A stretch of DNA of 12,494 nucleotides from Saprospiraceae bacterium (GCA_021739805.1 JAIPBB010000150.1:1-12494), one strand, 5' to 3'. Numbered from the stretch's first letter, positions 9,001 to 12,406 are shown. Notes: a model not told the origin generated them from the sequence alone. Numbers and translations are program-made.

Positions 9001-10418
9001 CATTAGTTAAAGCAATACCAAATGCCAATGCAGGAAATGATGCGACTATACCATGTGGCTCAGGAGTTGGAATTGGAAGTGCGTCTTTGCCAGGTTATAC
9101 TTATAGTTGGACACCAACTACCGGTTTAAGTAATCCTAATATTTCAAATCCAATTGCAACTTTAAGTGTTACAACTTTGTTCACTCTAACAGTTACTGAC
9201 ATAGCTTCCGGATGTTATAATACTGATCAGGTTCTGATTACTATTTCAGGTGCTCCAACAGTAACTGCCGGTCCTGACACATCAATTTGTAATGGCAGCT
9301 CAGTTACTCTATCAGCATCAAATGGAGTTTCTTATTTGTGGAGTACAAGTCAAAGCACACAAAGTATAACAGTTTCTCCTCTTATTTCTACAGTTTATAC
9401 TGTAACTGTTTACGATGCTCTAGGTTGTGCAGGCGTTGATTCAGTATTTGTTATTGTTAATCAACTGCCGATTGCAAATGCAGGAGCTGACACATCTATT
9501 ACTTGTGGTGGTTCTGCTGTTATGATTGGTAGCACTCAAAATCCAGGATATTCTTATCTATGGACACCGGCTTCAACTCTTAGTAATCCAAACATTGCAA
9601 ATCCAATGGCGAATCCTTTGGTTTCAACTGTTTATACTGTTACTGTTACTGATACACTAAGCGGTTGTTTTGCAACAGACGATGTTCTTGTTTCTAAAAC
9701 AGGTGGGCCTACTGCAATTGCATCAAATGACACGGTAATTTGTATTGGTGGAACAGCTAATTTAGATGTTAGTGGTGGAACTTCTTATTCATGGAGTACT
9801 GGTGATACAACAATGGCAATTCAAGTTACTCCTACTTTAACAACTATTTATGTTGTTACAGTTACTGATGGAAATTGTTTTGATTCCGATTCAGTTATTG
9901 TTACTGTTAATAATCCTATTGTTGAACTTGGAAATGATACTACCATTTGTGATAACCAAAGCATTATATTAGATGCAGGTCTTGGTTTCGCTAGTTATTT
10001 ATGGTCTGATAATTCAACAGGACAAACTTTGACAATTGACACCACAGGATACGGACTAGGTGCACATACATTCTCAGTTAGCGTTACTGATATTATTGGC
10101 TGCACGACTAATGATGCAATAGAAATCACTTTTGCTGATTGCTCAGGTATTAATGAAATCAATGATAAATTTAATGTTAAGCTTTACCCTAATCCTACCA
10201 AAGGATTACTAAATCTTGATATTGACGGTAAAACTTCTGCCAAAATGGAATTCTGTCTTCTTAATTTACAAGGACAAATTATTTGGTGTGAAACATTAGA
10301 AAAATCAAATGATAGACTTCATAAGGAAATCGACCTTTCAATTTATCCAAAAGGTATTTATTATCTAAGGATTAATGACGAAAACAATATCACTGTTAAG
10401 AAGGTGATTATTCAATAA
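1..10418 (+). CDS. Giant multidomain surface adhesin with beta-helix, CARDB, MAM-like, Ig/PKD-like repeats and T9SS sorting domain (5' partial)
   Basis: The frame is open from the window edge (first full codon at 3) to TAA at 10416-10418, giving 3471 visible residues. The first visible residues end in SLKAQTT, the tail of a Sec signal peptide with likely cleavage A|Q, so only roughly 10-15 residues should be missing. The Met codon at 114 lies inside the mature domain and is not the start. Domains by visible residue: N-terminal beta domain 21-183; CARDB-like 187-295; beta-helix 296-728; CARDB-like 733-838; beta-helix 841-1270; CARDB-like 1275-1381; beta-helix 1383-1816; beta-helix 1824-2256; CARDB-like 2261-2373; MAM-like 2380-2552; Ig-like 2553-2630; five Ig-like repeats 2632-3005; five PKD-like repeats 3006-3380; sorting domain 3390-3471. 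No protease, glycosidase or lyase motif was recognised. The family architecture suggests an outer-surface adhesin or polymer-binding fibre; the ligand is unknown. The gene appears to be followed by its own terminator. Confidence 0.93.
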   Translation, partial: TILSFYSLKAQTTVTIVTGTLTQNYPFYTYYHDAKTQMLYTASEINAAGGAAGDILSVAFNVASRASQSMYGFTIQMQNTSATSLISTMVTSGLTTVYSSTYSVPSTGWQTINLTSPFAWDGSSNLLISVCFNNSSYTSSSSVYTSVVANSVSHNHTDGGNGCGFTTGGLYSNRPNIKLTIDPAAYNDVGISSITNPTSPVTPGVDTVKAILKNYGQVNLTSCLIKYSINGITQSTYNFSGSIAQNGTYGPITLGTVNFPVGNYEIKVWTELPNSVTDSNAFNDTATTNILSCQTFNGTYTIGGVGSNFTSFSAAISAINSCGISGPVVFNVASGIYLEQMNISTLPGASPTNTITFQSVTGDSTNVILAYSPTGPTDNYTIKLDGTDYIRFKKMTIKSYGSSYSRVIDIGNDANNNEFSNCVIDGVPTTGSSYNNAVIFSGNTIDDTLSFLNNHIKNGSYGIRMLSYSAAYLEKDLVVQGNIIEGFSLEGVTCEYQDGIKVIGNTITSASTAVSTIAIGNRYCDNGIEIKGNKILLNGTGAKYGIYLYYSDGSGSNKGLIANNMIAETEVYSGTATYGIFLYRSYNQKVFFNSIRLISTNNTSTALYVNDYSGIDILNNVFANMGSGYAAYINNGLSISFSDYNNFYSNGNYLAYWGGNHTTFSGLKTATGKDGNSKNIDPQFYSNNDLHSSSPGLNGGAIPIAVVPTDIDGETRSASSPDIGADEFTIPPNDAGVVEMVYPLANPCIGYSPIKVKIKNFGSTTLTSATINWKVNGLLQTPFSFTGSIAPNTTDTATIGSATFAANVVYSIKLWTSAPNSSTDGNPANDTLNKTGLVTALGGTLTVGFGGYSSISAVIADLALKGVCGPTIVNISPGFYSEQVVIPYIPGTNSFNTVTFQSSTGDSSNVIITATPTSSTNNYVIKLDSAQYTIVKSLTIQNGSSSYGTAIQLGNYCRNVTIRNNKLVGPAVSSTSTYFSVIYSYNSYEENITIENNRIQNGSIGIYSYQSSSPTDSYLIKGNKLINQYGYGVYLYNHINAETTENQIESSSYTGFIGIYYYYVDQNFKITKNIIGNNYTSQGIYLYYCDGTSTNHGLVANNFITLNTTGTSISGIYLYYVTYADFYHNSVNITGNYNSYYNRCFGMYGTINNLNIQNNIFANNASGMAFYTNVNYGYFVSDYNDFYTSGTSLIYDDYYNIYHPTISSWNSATGDDYNSVSINPQFLSSTNLHISNPYLKGTGIPVSSVTDDIDGETRSTTAPDMGADEFIIPAIDAGLVQFIEPSANVCVGSNPIKVELRNNGSDTLNSVTINWKVNNASQTAYSWSGSLALGETDTVTLGNYTFANSGTYSLSAWTYQPNSSTDLNNSNDTINLTNLQPALGGTLTIGGTGANYSTITAAINDLSIKGICGPVVLNIASGTYTEQLIIPTISGTSPTNTITFQSASGDSSNVIIQYNTNSSTYNYVINFNGADNFIFKNLTLKNISTGTYAGVIKFNTVTQNLKITNCQIIGRNVSDYNNSYALFYTTGYDHTGLTLSNNLFKYGSYAIYYYGTSSLTSGVNFINNSFQNQYAYGIYAYYLDAPIISTNEFNIVSGSYTSYLAMYLSYCDNAMQITKNKISSASNGGYGIYMYYCDGNSSSKGLIANNFIQLNTTSSAVYGIYTYYSTYQDFYYNSINITGSYASTNNVCMRYYGSSYPYFTIYNNIFSNNADGYCLYLYSSPSTSYFSSNYNNFTASGSYLNYWGGSRPTLATWQSYGGQDYNSYSVDPQFTSNSDLHIGNMLLNGKGTYVSAVTDDIDGDLRPSNPDIGADETSPGPPLAGIYTIGLDAADDFSSFTAAANAVSGRGISASVTFNVDSGSYNEQFEITDIPGTSSSKTVLFQSVTGDSSDVVVSFDASSTIDNYVVKIDGSDYVTLKNLTLKATDSYYSTVLNFNNDSNITIMNCKLEGFSASSTSNYAAVIQGSGTNNNITIKNNNILNGSYGFYWNGYSTSLLDEGMLIENNSISNQYYMGIYLINQDAPIIKNNTFNSSSTTYNYYYGMYLYYCDNDMEITGNKIINQSDGGYGIYARYCDGTSTNRGLIANNFISFTSNSYSSYGLYSYYNNYQDVFFNSIHIYGTYTSSYTYYLYGSSYTNGINIRNNNLTNTAGGYAIYANVNPTYYTNNNNNLYATGSYLAYEYGTNCTSLALWKSNSGEGYNSISINPAYISNTNLHVTNNLLNNTGTPIAGITTDIDGETRNTTTPDIGADEFTPAAYDIAIIELVSPSYLGCFSTNETVIVKLKNLGIQTIGFSSHPVTINVSVAGPNSTSFTPIIVNSGSVGPGNTLNVTITNSFNMSTSGSYVFTASAIMTGDGNAYNNNLSPVTVTNSSVNTFPLVEPFTTFPSSNTNFPNGWVGSSSNNSSYQWYADYSGTGTSYTGPYYDASNSSSGRYLYTESNYGNINDQAYFISPCIDISALTNPKMSFYYHMYGSTMGELAVDVLYNGLWIPQDSINGQQHTGYYDAWSEKKIDLNSYSGTIKVRFRSTKTSTGYYGDMAIDNIRISDFPVVNLGNDTGACAGQTVTLNAGGTTGFTYQWYKVGVTGLQNATQYFTVSTTGTYYVVVTNSLGDFDSDTINVTIANPVTPTISGLNSTYCTGDNPASLTGSPIGGVFAGSGISANTFNPSTAGLGLKTITYTYTDQYGCISLATQNTTVNQSPTVSLSGLSTTYCSNSPVDTAILSPTGGIFIGSGISGNTFNPSSAGVGTHSITYLYTAANGCSGTANHSITVNAIPTVSFSGLGTTYCDNAQAVSLIGNPSGGTFSGNGITGNIFNPSVAGSGTHSITYTSPANANGCSNSISQNVVVNTIPNVSISNLNNTYCADEGAITLSGTPSGGTFTVNGITATQFNPSISGAGTYTIVYFVTNANLCSNSDTVIVNVYPMPTVSFSGLATTYCKNGTPSTLVGVPSGGVFSGPGINGNIFNPANASIGSQQIIYTYTSGGSCTGSDTLVTLVKAIPNANAGNDATIPCGSGVGIGSASLPGYTYSWTPTTGLSNPNISNPIATLSVTTLFTLTVTDIASGCYNTDQVLITISGAPTVTAGPDTSICNGSSVTLSASNGVSYLWSTSQSTQSITVSPLISTVYTVTVYDALGCAGVDSVFVIVNQLPIANAGADTSITCGGSAVMIGSTQNPGYSYLWTPASTLSNPNIANPMANPLVSTVYTVTVTDTLSGCFATDDVLVSKTGGPTAIASNDTVICIGGTANLDVSGGTSYSWSTGDTTMAIQVTPTLTTIYVVTVTDGNCFDSDSVIVTVNNPIVELGNDTTICDNQSIILDAGLGFASYLWSDNSTGQTLTIDTTGYGLGAHTFSVSVTDIIGCTTNDAIEITFADCSGINEINDKFNVKLYPNPTKGLLNLDIDGKTSAKMEFCLLNLQGQIIWCETLEKSNDRLHKEIDLSIYPKGIYYLRINDENNITVKKVIIQ
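3..35 (+). other. C-terminal part of Sec signal peptide with probable A|Q cleavage site
   Basis: The first visible residues, TILSFYSLKAQTT, are hydrophobic and then small and polar. They fit the h- and c-region of a signal peptide cut after Ala (codon 30-32), leaving Gln (33-35) as the mature N-terminus. An N-terminal Gln, which can cyclise to pyroglutamate, is common in T9SS cargo. The start codon and the positively charged n-region lie upstream of the window. Confidence 0.7.
63..551 (+). other. N-terminal all-beta domain of the giant protein
   Basis: Visible residues 21-183 follow the signal peptide directly and contain NYPFYTYYHDAKTQMLYTA, then a stretch describing a beta-rich fold with GFTIQMQNT. 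I know this arrangement from the N-termini of other large Bacteroidota surface proteins, where it is usually a jelly-roll-like domain of unknown ligand. Assignment rests on recall of the pattern, not a profile search. Confidence 0.5.
561..2186 (+). repeat. Tandem unit A: CARDB-like domain plus beta-helix 1
   Basis: The unit opens with a CARDB-like Ig fold (NDVGISSI, AILKNYG, IKVWTELPNS, NDT; 561-885). It continues with a beta-helix that starts NGTYTIGG, contains GPVVFNVASG and TGDSTNVI, and ends with DIDGETRS and PDIGADEF at 2186. The helix core has many short Asn- and Ile-rich rungs of the N-N-x-I type, typical of right-handed parallel beta-helix (pectate-lyase-like) folds. No catalytic residues could be assigned. 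Confidence 0.8.
2199..3812 (+). repeat. Tandem unit B: CARDB-like domain plus beta-helix 2
   Basis: This repeats unit A in the same order: NDAGVVEMV opening, KVKIKNFGS, NWKVNG, IKLWTSAPNSSTD, then LGGTLTVG starting the helix at about 2523 and GADEF closing at 3812. GADEF to GADEF from unit A is 1626 bp (542 residues). The DNA is clearly diverged while the protein pattern is kept, indicating an old duplication under selection. Confidence 0.8.
3825..5450 (+). repeat. Tandem unit C: CARDB-like domain plus beta-helix 3
   Basis: This is the third unit: IDAGLVQFI, VELRNNGSD, NWKVNNA, WTYQPNSSTD, NDT, then LGGTLTIGGTG at about 4149 and the helix ending in PDIGADE at 5450. GADEF-equivalent spacing to unit B is 1638 bp (546 residues). 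The unit is followed without a CARDB domain by the next helix. Confidence 0.8.
5451..6770 (+). repeat. Unit D: beta-helix 4 without its preceding CARDB domain
   Basis: After GADE at 5450 only a short Pro/Gly linker (TSPGPPLAG) precedes IYTIGLDAADDFSSF and the next helix, which ends PDIGADEF at 6770. Spacing from the previous end is 1320 bp (440 residues), about 100 residues shorter than the other periods because the CARDB-like spacer is absent. A Cys found near the start of helices 1-3 (SCGISG, VCGP, ICGP) is replaced by RGISAS here. Confidence 0.75.
6783..7120 (+). other. CARDB-like domain 4
   Basis: The segment YDIAIIELVSP, then VIVKLKNLGIQTIG, then FTASAIMTGDGNAYNNNLS, carries the CARDB pattern of a beta strand, an LKNxG turn and a closing N-x-N stretch. 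It follows beta-helix 4 and separates the helix block from the C-terminal part. It is somewhat longer and more diverged than the three CARDB-like domains in the helix block. Confidence 0.6.
7138..7659 (+). other. MAM/jelly-roll-like domain
   Basis: The segment runs from FPLVEPFTTFPSS through NGWVG, GRYLYTES, AYFISPCIDISALTNPKMSFYYHMYG and ending at MAIDNIRISDFP. This order of F-P-x-G-W, S-P-x-I-D-I-S, a F-x-Y-H-M-Y-G strand and a terminal D-N-I strand is the hallmark of MAM/concanavalin-like domains in Bacteroidota secreted proteins. Such domains bind ligands or mediate contacts; no specific ligand can be named. Confidence 0.65.
7660..7895 (+). other. Ig-like domain before the repeat array
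   Basis: VVNLGNDTGACAGQTVTLNAG, then YQWYKVG, then TGTYYVVVTNS show a classic Ig-like C-to-W-to-Y layout, with Trp in the core strand and Tyr-x-V near the end. It differs from the five following repeats and is closest to bacterial Ig/PKD-type domains. Confidence 0.6.
7896..9017 (+). repeat. Array of five 73-76-residue Ig-like repeats
   Basis: Repeats start at 7896, 8115, 8340, 8568 and 8793, giving lengths of 73, 75, 76, 75 and 75 residues. The shared pattern is P-T-V-S-x-S-G-L, T-Y-C, L-x-G-x-P-x-G-G-x-F, G-I-x-x-N-x-F-N-P, G, I-x-Y-x-Y and a second Cys near the end (GC, LC or SC). Each repeat therefore has one Cys pair that could form an internal disulphide after export. They probably form a rigid stalk. 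Confidence 0.85.
9018..10140 (+). repeat. Array of five PKD-like/Ig-like repeats alternating in length
   Basis: Repeats begin at 9018, 9255, 9468, 9708 and 9915. The pattern is P-x-x-x-A-G-x-D-T-x-I-C, then Y-x-W, then T-V-Y-x-V-T-V-x-D, as in PKD-like domains. Lengths alternate: 79, 71, 80, 69, then about 75 residues. The long repeats contain an extra S-N-P-N-I-x-N-P loop, so repeats 1 and 3 are closest to each other, as are 2 and 4. This suggests duplication of a two-repeat block of about 450 bp. Confidence 0.8.
10170..10415 (+). other. T9SS type A C-terminal sorting domain
   Basis: The last 82 residues contain VKLYPNPTKGLLNLDI, LLNLQGQII, IDLSIYPKGIYYLRI and KKVIIQ at the extreme end. These are the ordered motifs (YPNP-x-G, L-x-G, L-x-x-G-x-Y, K-x-x-x) of the Por/T9SS type A sorting domain. 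The family is recognised by the PorU sortase complex and usually removed on export, with attachment to anionic lipopolysaccharide or release. The domain is intact, so the protein should be exported. Confidence 0.95.
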
Positions 10419-10438
10419 GATTGTAAAGATTTTATTTC

Positions 10439-10469
10439 AAAGCCCAATCATTTTATGGTTGGGCTTTTT
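10439..10469 (+). terminator. Intrinsic terminator of the giant adhesin gene
   Basis: AAGCCCAATCA pairs with TGGTTGGGCTT (one G-T wobble) around a short TTTTA loop and runs into five T. It begins 21 bp after the stop codon, which makes it a strong rho-independent terminator and separates this gene from the toxin-antitoxin operons. Confidence 0.88.
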
Positions 10470-10540
10470 GTTTATTCTCCTTTAGTAATACTTTCAATTG
10501 AAATAAATATTTTTCTCAATTAGGAGGCTATTCCCGACAA

Positions 10541-10572
10541 TGGTATATTCGTCATTGCGAGTGACCCTGGTT
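10541..10572. repeat. Possible decayed fragment of a dispersed repeat
   Basis: The sequence TATTCGTCATTGCGAGTGA resembles the core (GTCATTGCGAG) of a dispersed non-coding repeat seen in many bacterial genomes. Only this core is present, without the expected partner arm, so it would be a remnant. The rest of the gap 10470-10640 holds no gene that I can see. Confidence 0.25.
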
Positions 10573-10658
10573 TTAAGTTTTCATAATATACTCAAATCTA
10601 AAACCCACAAACGCTTGCAAATTTTTTAGGCATTTTCATAATTATTAATCAAAAAAAC

Positions 10659-10689
10659 TTGTTTTGTACGTAACAATTACGTACTTTTG
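10659..10689 (+). promoter_or_regulatory. Bacteroidota-type promoter of the DUF1778/GNAT operon
   Basis: TACTTTTG at 10682-10689 matches the Bacteroidota -7 consensus TAnnTTTG. TTG at 10659-10661 lies 20 nt upstream, the expected -33 spacing. Transcription would start near 10694, giving a leader of about 20 nt before the ATG at 10714. No Shine-Dalgarno sequence is seen, as is common in this phylum. Confidence 0.65.
10666..10684. promoter_or_regulatory. Inverted-repeat operator within the promoter
   Basis: GTACGTA (10666-10672) and TACGTAC (10678-10684) are perfect inverted repeats around ACAAT. They lie between the -33 and -7 elements and overlap the first bases of the -7 box. A ribbon-helix-helix antitoxin bound here would block RNA polymerase, so this is the likely autoregulatory site of the downstream antitoxin. 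Confidence 0.6.
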
Positions 10690-10713
10690 TATTAAATTTA
10701 CAAATTAATAGAA

Positions 10714-10998
10714 ATGAAAACAGCAGAGATAAAACAGTCCAGGTTCGAGTTGCGTCTTTCATTAGAAGATAAAACATTTTTTGAAAAAGCTTCCAGAATC
10801 AGTGGCCATAAAACACTTGCAAGTTTCATAACATCAATTGTCAGGGAGCGAGCAAAGAAAATCATTAAAGAAAAAGAACAAATTCTTTTATCCGAAAAAG
10901 ATAAAGAAATTTTCTTTAATGCAGTGCTTTCCAATAATGAGCCAAGTGAGAAATTGAAAAAAGCAGCAGAAAAATATTTAAACACAAAGTCGATTTAA
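10714..10998 (+). CDS. DUF1778 (TacA-like) ribbon-helix-helix antitoxin
   Basis: The protein has 94 residues, the usual size of TacA-like antitoxins. Residues 9-50 form the ribbon-helix-helix DNA-binding part: strand RFELRLSL (10-17), helix 18-30, and helix 34-50 beginning TLASFITSIVRERA. Residues 59-90 (LSEKDKEIFFNAVLSNNEPSEKLKKAAEKYL) match the C-terminal segment that, in this family, wraps the GNAT toxin and blocks its acetyl-CoA site. The ATG at 10714 is preferred because it follows the promoter by a normal distance and gives the family-typical N-terminus. The TAA abuts the toxin ATG with no gap, so translation is probably coupled. The protein likely represses its own operon through the inverted repeat at 10666-10684. 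Confidence 0.9.
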   Translation: MKTAEIKQSRFELRLSLEDKTFFEKASRISGHKTLASFITSIVRERAKKIIKEKEQILLSEKDKEIFFNAVLSNNEPSEKLKKAAEKYLNTKSI

Positions 10999-11508
10999 AT
11001 GAGTTTAAAACTATCGCTTTTAGACAAATCTCACAATAGAACTGAATTTGATTGTGGAAAAAAATCACTTAACAATTATATTCAACTACAAGTTAGTCAA
11101 GATGTAAAAAAAAAGCTAGCTGTTTGTTTTGTGATTTCAGATGAATCCAATATAGTTAAAGGATATTATACATTGTCAAATAGTAGTATATCGCAAAATG
11201 ATATTCCTGTAAAATTTTCAAAAAGATTTCCTAATTCTTATAATAATTTACCTATAACACTATTAGGAAGGTTAGCGGTTGACAAATCTGTTTTTGGAAA
11301 GGGACTAGGCGAATATCTTTTATTGGATGCTTTGAAAGAATCCTATAGAGTTTCAAAAAAAGTTATAGGTTCTTTTGCAGTTGTTGTTGATCCAATTGGC
11401 GAGGAAGCAATTTCTTTCTATAAAAATTATGATTTTATATTGCTTCATGGAAGTGGAAAAATGTTTTTACCTATGAATGCAATTTCAAAATTATTTCCTG
11501 ATATTTGA
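10999..11508 (+). CDS. GNAT-family acetyltransferase toxin (TacT-like)
   Basis: The protein has 169 residues, typical of TacT/AtaT toxins. Visible signatures are FDCGKKSLNNYI (17-28), the N-terminal family motif; LLGRLAVDKSVFGKGLGEYLL (88-108), the strand-4/helix-3 region with the pyrophosphate-binding GxGLG at 100-104; and AISFYKNYDF (137-146), whose Tyr141 corresponds to the catalytic Tyr of TacT. Known family members transfer acetyl from acetyl-CoA to the amino group of aminoacyl-tRNA and halt translation; which tRNA is used cannot be read from the sequence. The residue before GKGLG is Phe, where many relatives have a polar Gln or Arg. The gene starts immediately after the antitoxin stop and the pair forms a two-gene type II toxin-antitoxin operon. 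All key features are intact, so the toxin is probably active. Confidence 0.9.
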   Translation: MSLKLSLLDKSHNRTEFDCGKKSLNNYIQLQVSQDVKKKLAVCFVISDESNIVKGYYTLSNSSISQNDIPVKFSKRFPNSYNNLPITLLGRLAVDKSVFGKGLGEYLLLDALKESYRVSKKVIGSFAVVVDPIGEEAISFYKNYDFILLHGSGKMFLPMNAISKLFPDI

Positions 11509-11530
11509 TTAAAAATACATCACCAATACT

Positions 11531-11618
11531 AACCCTGCCAGAGTTCTATTAACCAACATTTAATAAACCGAGTAAACTTGCTGAATTCTGCTATTATTAA
11601 CTCTGGCAGGGTTTTCAC
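11531..11618. repeat. 88-bp element with 15-bp terminal inverted repeats, copy 1
   Basis: The left arm AACCCTGCCAGAGTT (11531-11545) and right arm AACTCTGGCAGGGTT (11599-11613) are perfect inverted repeats. They enclose 53 bp that include an EcoRI-type GAATTC palindrome, and TTCAC follows the right arm in both copies. The element begins 22 bp after the GNAT toxin stop. Compared with the copy at 12407-12494 it differs at 5 of 88 positions: one near position 42 and four within positions 61-65. The stem could also end transcription of the toxin operon, although the T-run is weak. Confidence 0.9.
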
Positions 11619-11637
11619 AACACAGGTAAGTACAGAC

Positions 11638-11649
11638 GCACGGCCGTGC
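11638..11649. repeat. 12-bp perfect palindrome, probably remnant of a larger dispersed palindrome
   Basis: GCACGGCCGTGC is a perfect GC-rich palindrome in AT-rich surroundings. It is preceded by GTACAGAC. As I recall, a full dispersed palindrome of the type GTAGAGACGCACGGCC plus its complement occurs in Bacteroidota and cyanobacteria. Here the left arm would be near-complete while the right arm is replaced by CTATCAAC, so it would be a truncated copy. The identification of the family is from memory. Confidence 0.4.
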
Positions 11650-11709
11650 CTATCAACAATTTTCTGAGAATTTTTTTCAATAAATTATATACACATAAAT
11701 ATATTTCTT

Positions 11710-11717
11710 TATCTTTG
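11710..11717 (+). promoter_or_regulatory. Possible upstream -7 promoter element
   Basis: TATCTTTG fits TAnnTTTG and would start transcription near 11722, giving a leader of roughly 120 nt before the antitoxin. No TTG is found at the correct -33 distance, and an 8-bp motif with two free positions is expected by chance in AT-rich DNA, so support is weak. The surrounding gap 11650-11830 shows no recognisable gene. Confidence 0.25.
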
Positions 11718-11830
11718 AAAACCGACAATGCATTAAACAAACAACAGGTGTTGGATGAAAAGAGGGAATGGGGTTTATTACGGTTAGGCAAAATGTTGTC
11801 GTAGTATTCCCATAATTGAAAAATATGTAT

Positions 11831-11838
11831 TAACTTTG
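11831..11838 (+). promoter_or_regulatory. -7 promoter element directly before the antitoxin start
   Basis: TAACTTTG matches TAnnTTTG and ends 4 bp before the ATG at 11843. If used, transcription would begin at or just beside the start codon, giving a leaderless or almost leaderless mRNA. No good -33 TTG lies about 20 nt upstream. Confidence 0.45.
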
Positions 11839-11842
11839 TAAA

Positions 11843-12061
11843 ATGGATATTCAAACATCAAAAATTGAACTTGCAAAGATTATTCTCAATATTGAGAATC
11901 CTGACTTAATTGAAAAAATTAGAGGACTTATAATCAATGAGCCAAAAGATTTTTGGCTTGGTCTTACAGCTACTGAGAAAGAAGAGATTGAATTTGGAAT
12001 TGAGCAATTGGACAAAGGAAATAGAATTTCATTTGACGAATTTATGGACAAGATTTCATGA
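11843..12061 (+). CDS. Small helical antitoxin of a RelE/ParE-type module
   Basis: The protein has 72 residues and is predicted almost entirely helical and acidic. The N-terminus MDIQTSKIELAKIIL, then PDLIEKIRGLI, is a pattern common in Bacteroidota antitoxins paired with RelE/ParE toxins. The C-terminal part, EQLDKGNRISFDEFMDKIS (54-72), resembles the toxin-binding tail of ParD/RelB-like proteins. No ribbon-helix-helix or helix-turn-helix is evident, so DNA binding and autoregulation are uncertain. The ATG at 11843 is chosen because it gives the family-like N-terminus; no Shine-Dalgarno sequence precedes it. The TGA stop overlaps the toxin start by 4 bp (ATGA), as in a tightly coupled toxin-antitoxin pair. 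Function is inferred mainly from the neighbouring toxin and the family-like ends. Confidence 0.78.
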   Translation: MDIQTSKIELAKIILNIENPDLIEKIRGLIINEPKDFWLGLTATEKEEIEFGIEQLDKGNRISFDEFMDKIS

Positions 12062-12378
12062 AAAAGTTTAAAGTCTTTCTGTCACCAATAGCCGAAAAAA
12101 AATTAGAAATTCTTTTGAATTATATTGCAAAAGAATGGGATGTCGAAGCTAAAAATAAATACATTACGGAATTTAAAAGGACATTAGGTCAAGTCTCATC
12201 TTTTCCTAAAAGTTGTCCTGAATCATTAAGTATTAAGGGACTGCGAAAATGTATTGTTACAAAACAATCTTCTTTCTTTTATAGAATTAAAAATTCAGAA
12301 ATAGAGATTATTACAATTTTTGACAATCGTCAAGACCAAAATAAAGTGTTCGAAGAATTAAAAAAACACTTTGCCTAA
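12058..12378 (+). CDS. RelE/ParE-superfamily toxin
   Basis: The protein has 106 residues, within the usual 90-110 of this superfamily. It shows strand KVFLSPIAEKKLEILLNYIAKEW (5-27) with the long helix pair up to about residue 46, then SFPKSCPES (48-56), strand LRKCIVTKQSSFFYRI (62-77) and the C-terminal IITIFDNRQDQNKV (84-97). The F-D-x-R-Q-D/N motif is the usual end signature of Bacteroidota ParE/RelE proteins. Whether it poisons gyrase (ParE) or cleaves ribosome-bound mRNA (RelE) cannot be settled: the LSPxAxxxL start resembles ParE, while basic residues near the C-terminus (Arg76, Arg91) could serve either role. The start overlaps the antitoxin stop by ATGA. The frame is intact. Confidence 0.88.
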   Translation: MKKFKVFLSPIAEKKLEILLNYIAKEWDVEAKNKYITEFKRTLGQVSSFPKSCPESLSIKGLRKCIVTKQSSFFYRIKNSEIEIITIFDNRQDQNKVFEELKKHFA

Positions 12379-12406
12379 TAACAGCTCATTCGTTAGTTAA
12401 AAAATC

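Noticed and set aside
10698..10985. Reverse-strand open frame of 95 codons
   Set aside because: It is antisense to the DUF1778 antitoxin, which has a clear family match and a promoter.
11615..11854. Reverse-strand open frame of 79 codons
   Set aside because: It crosses the end of the inverted-repeat element, the putative promoter and the antitoxin start; no recognisable domain.
11851..12051. Reverse-strand open frame of 66 codons
   Set aside because: It is antisense to the second antitoxin, which overlaps its toxin by ATGA and is clearly the real gene.
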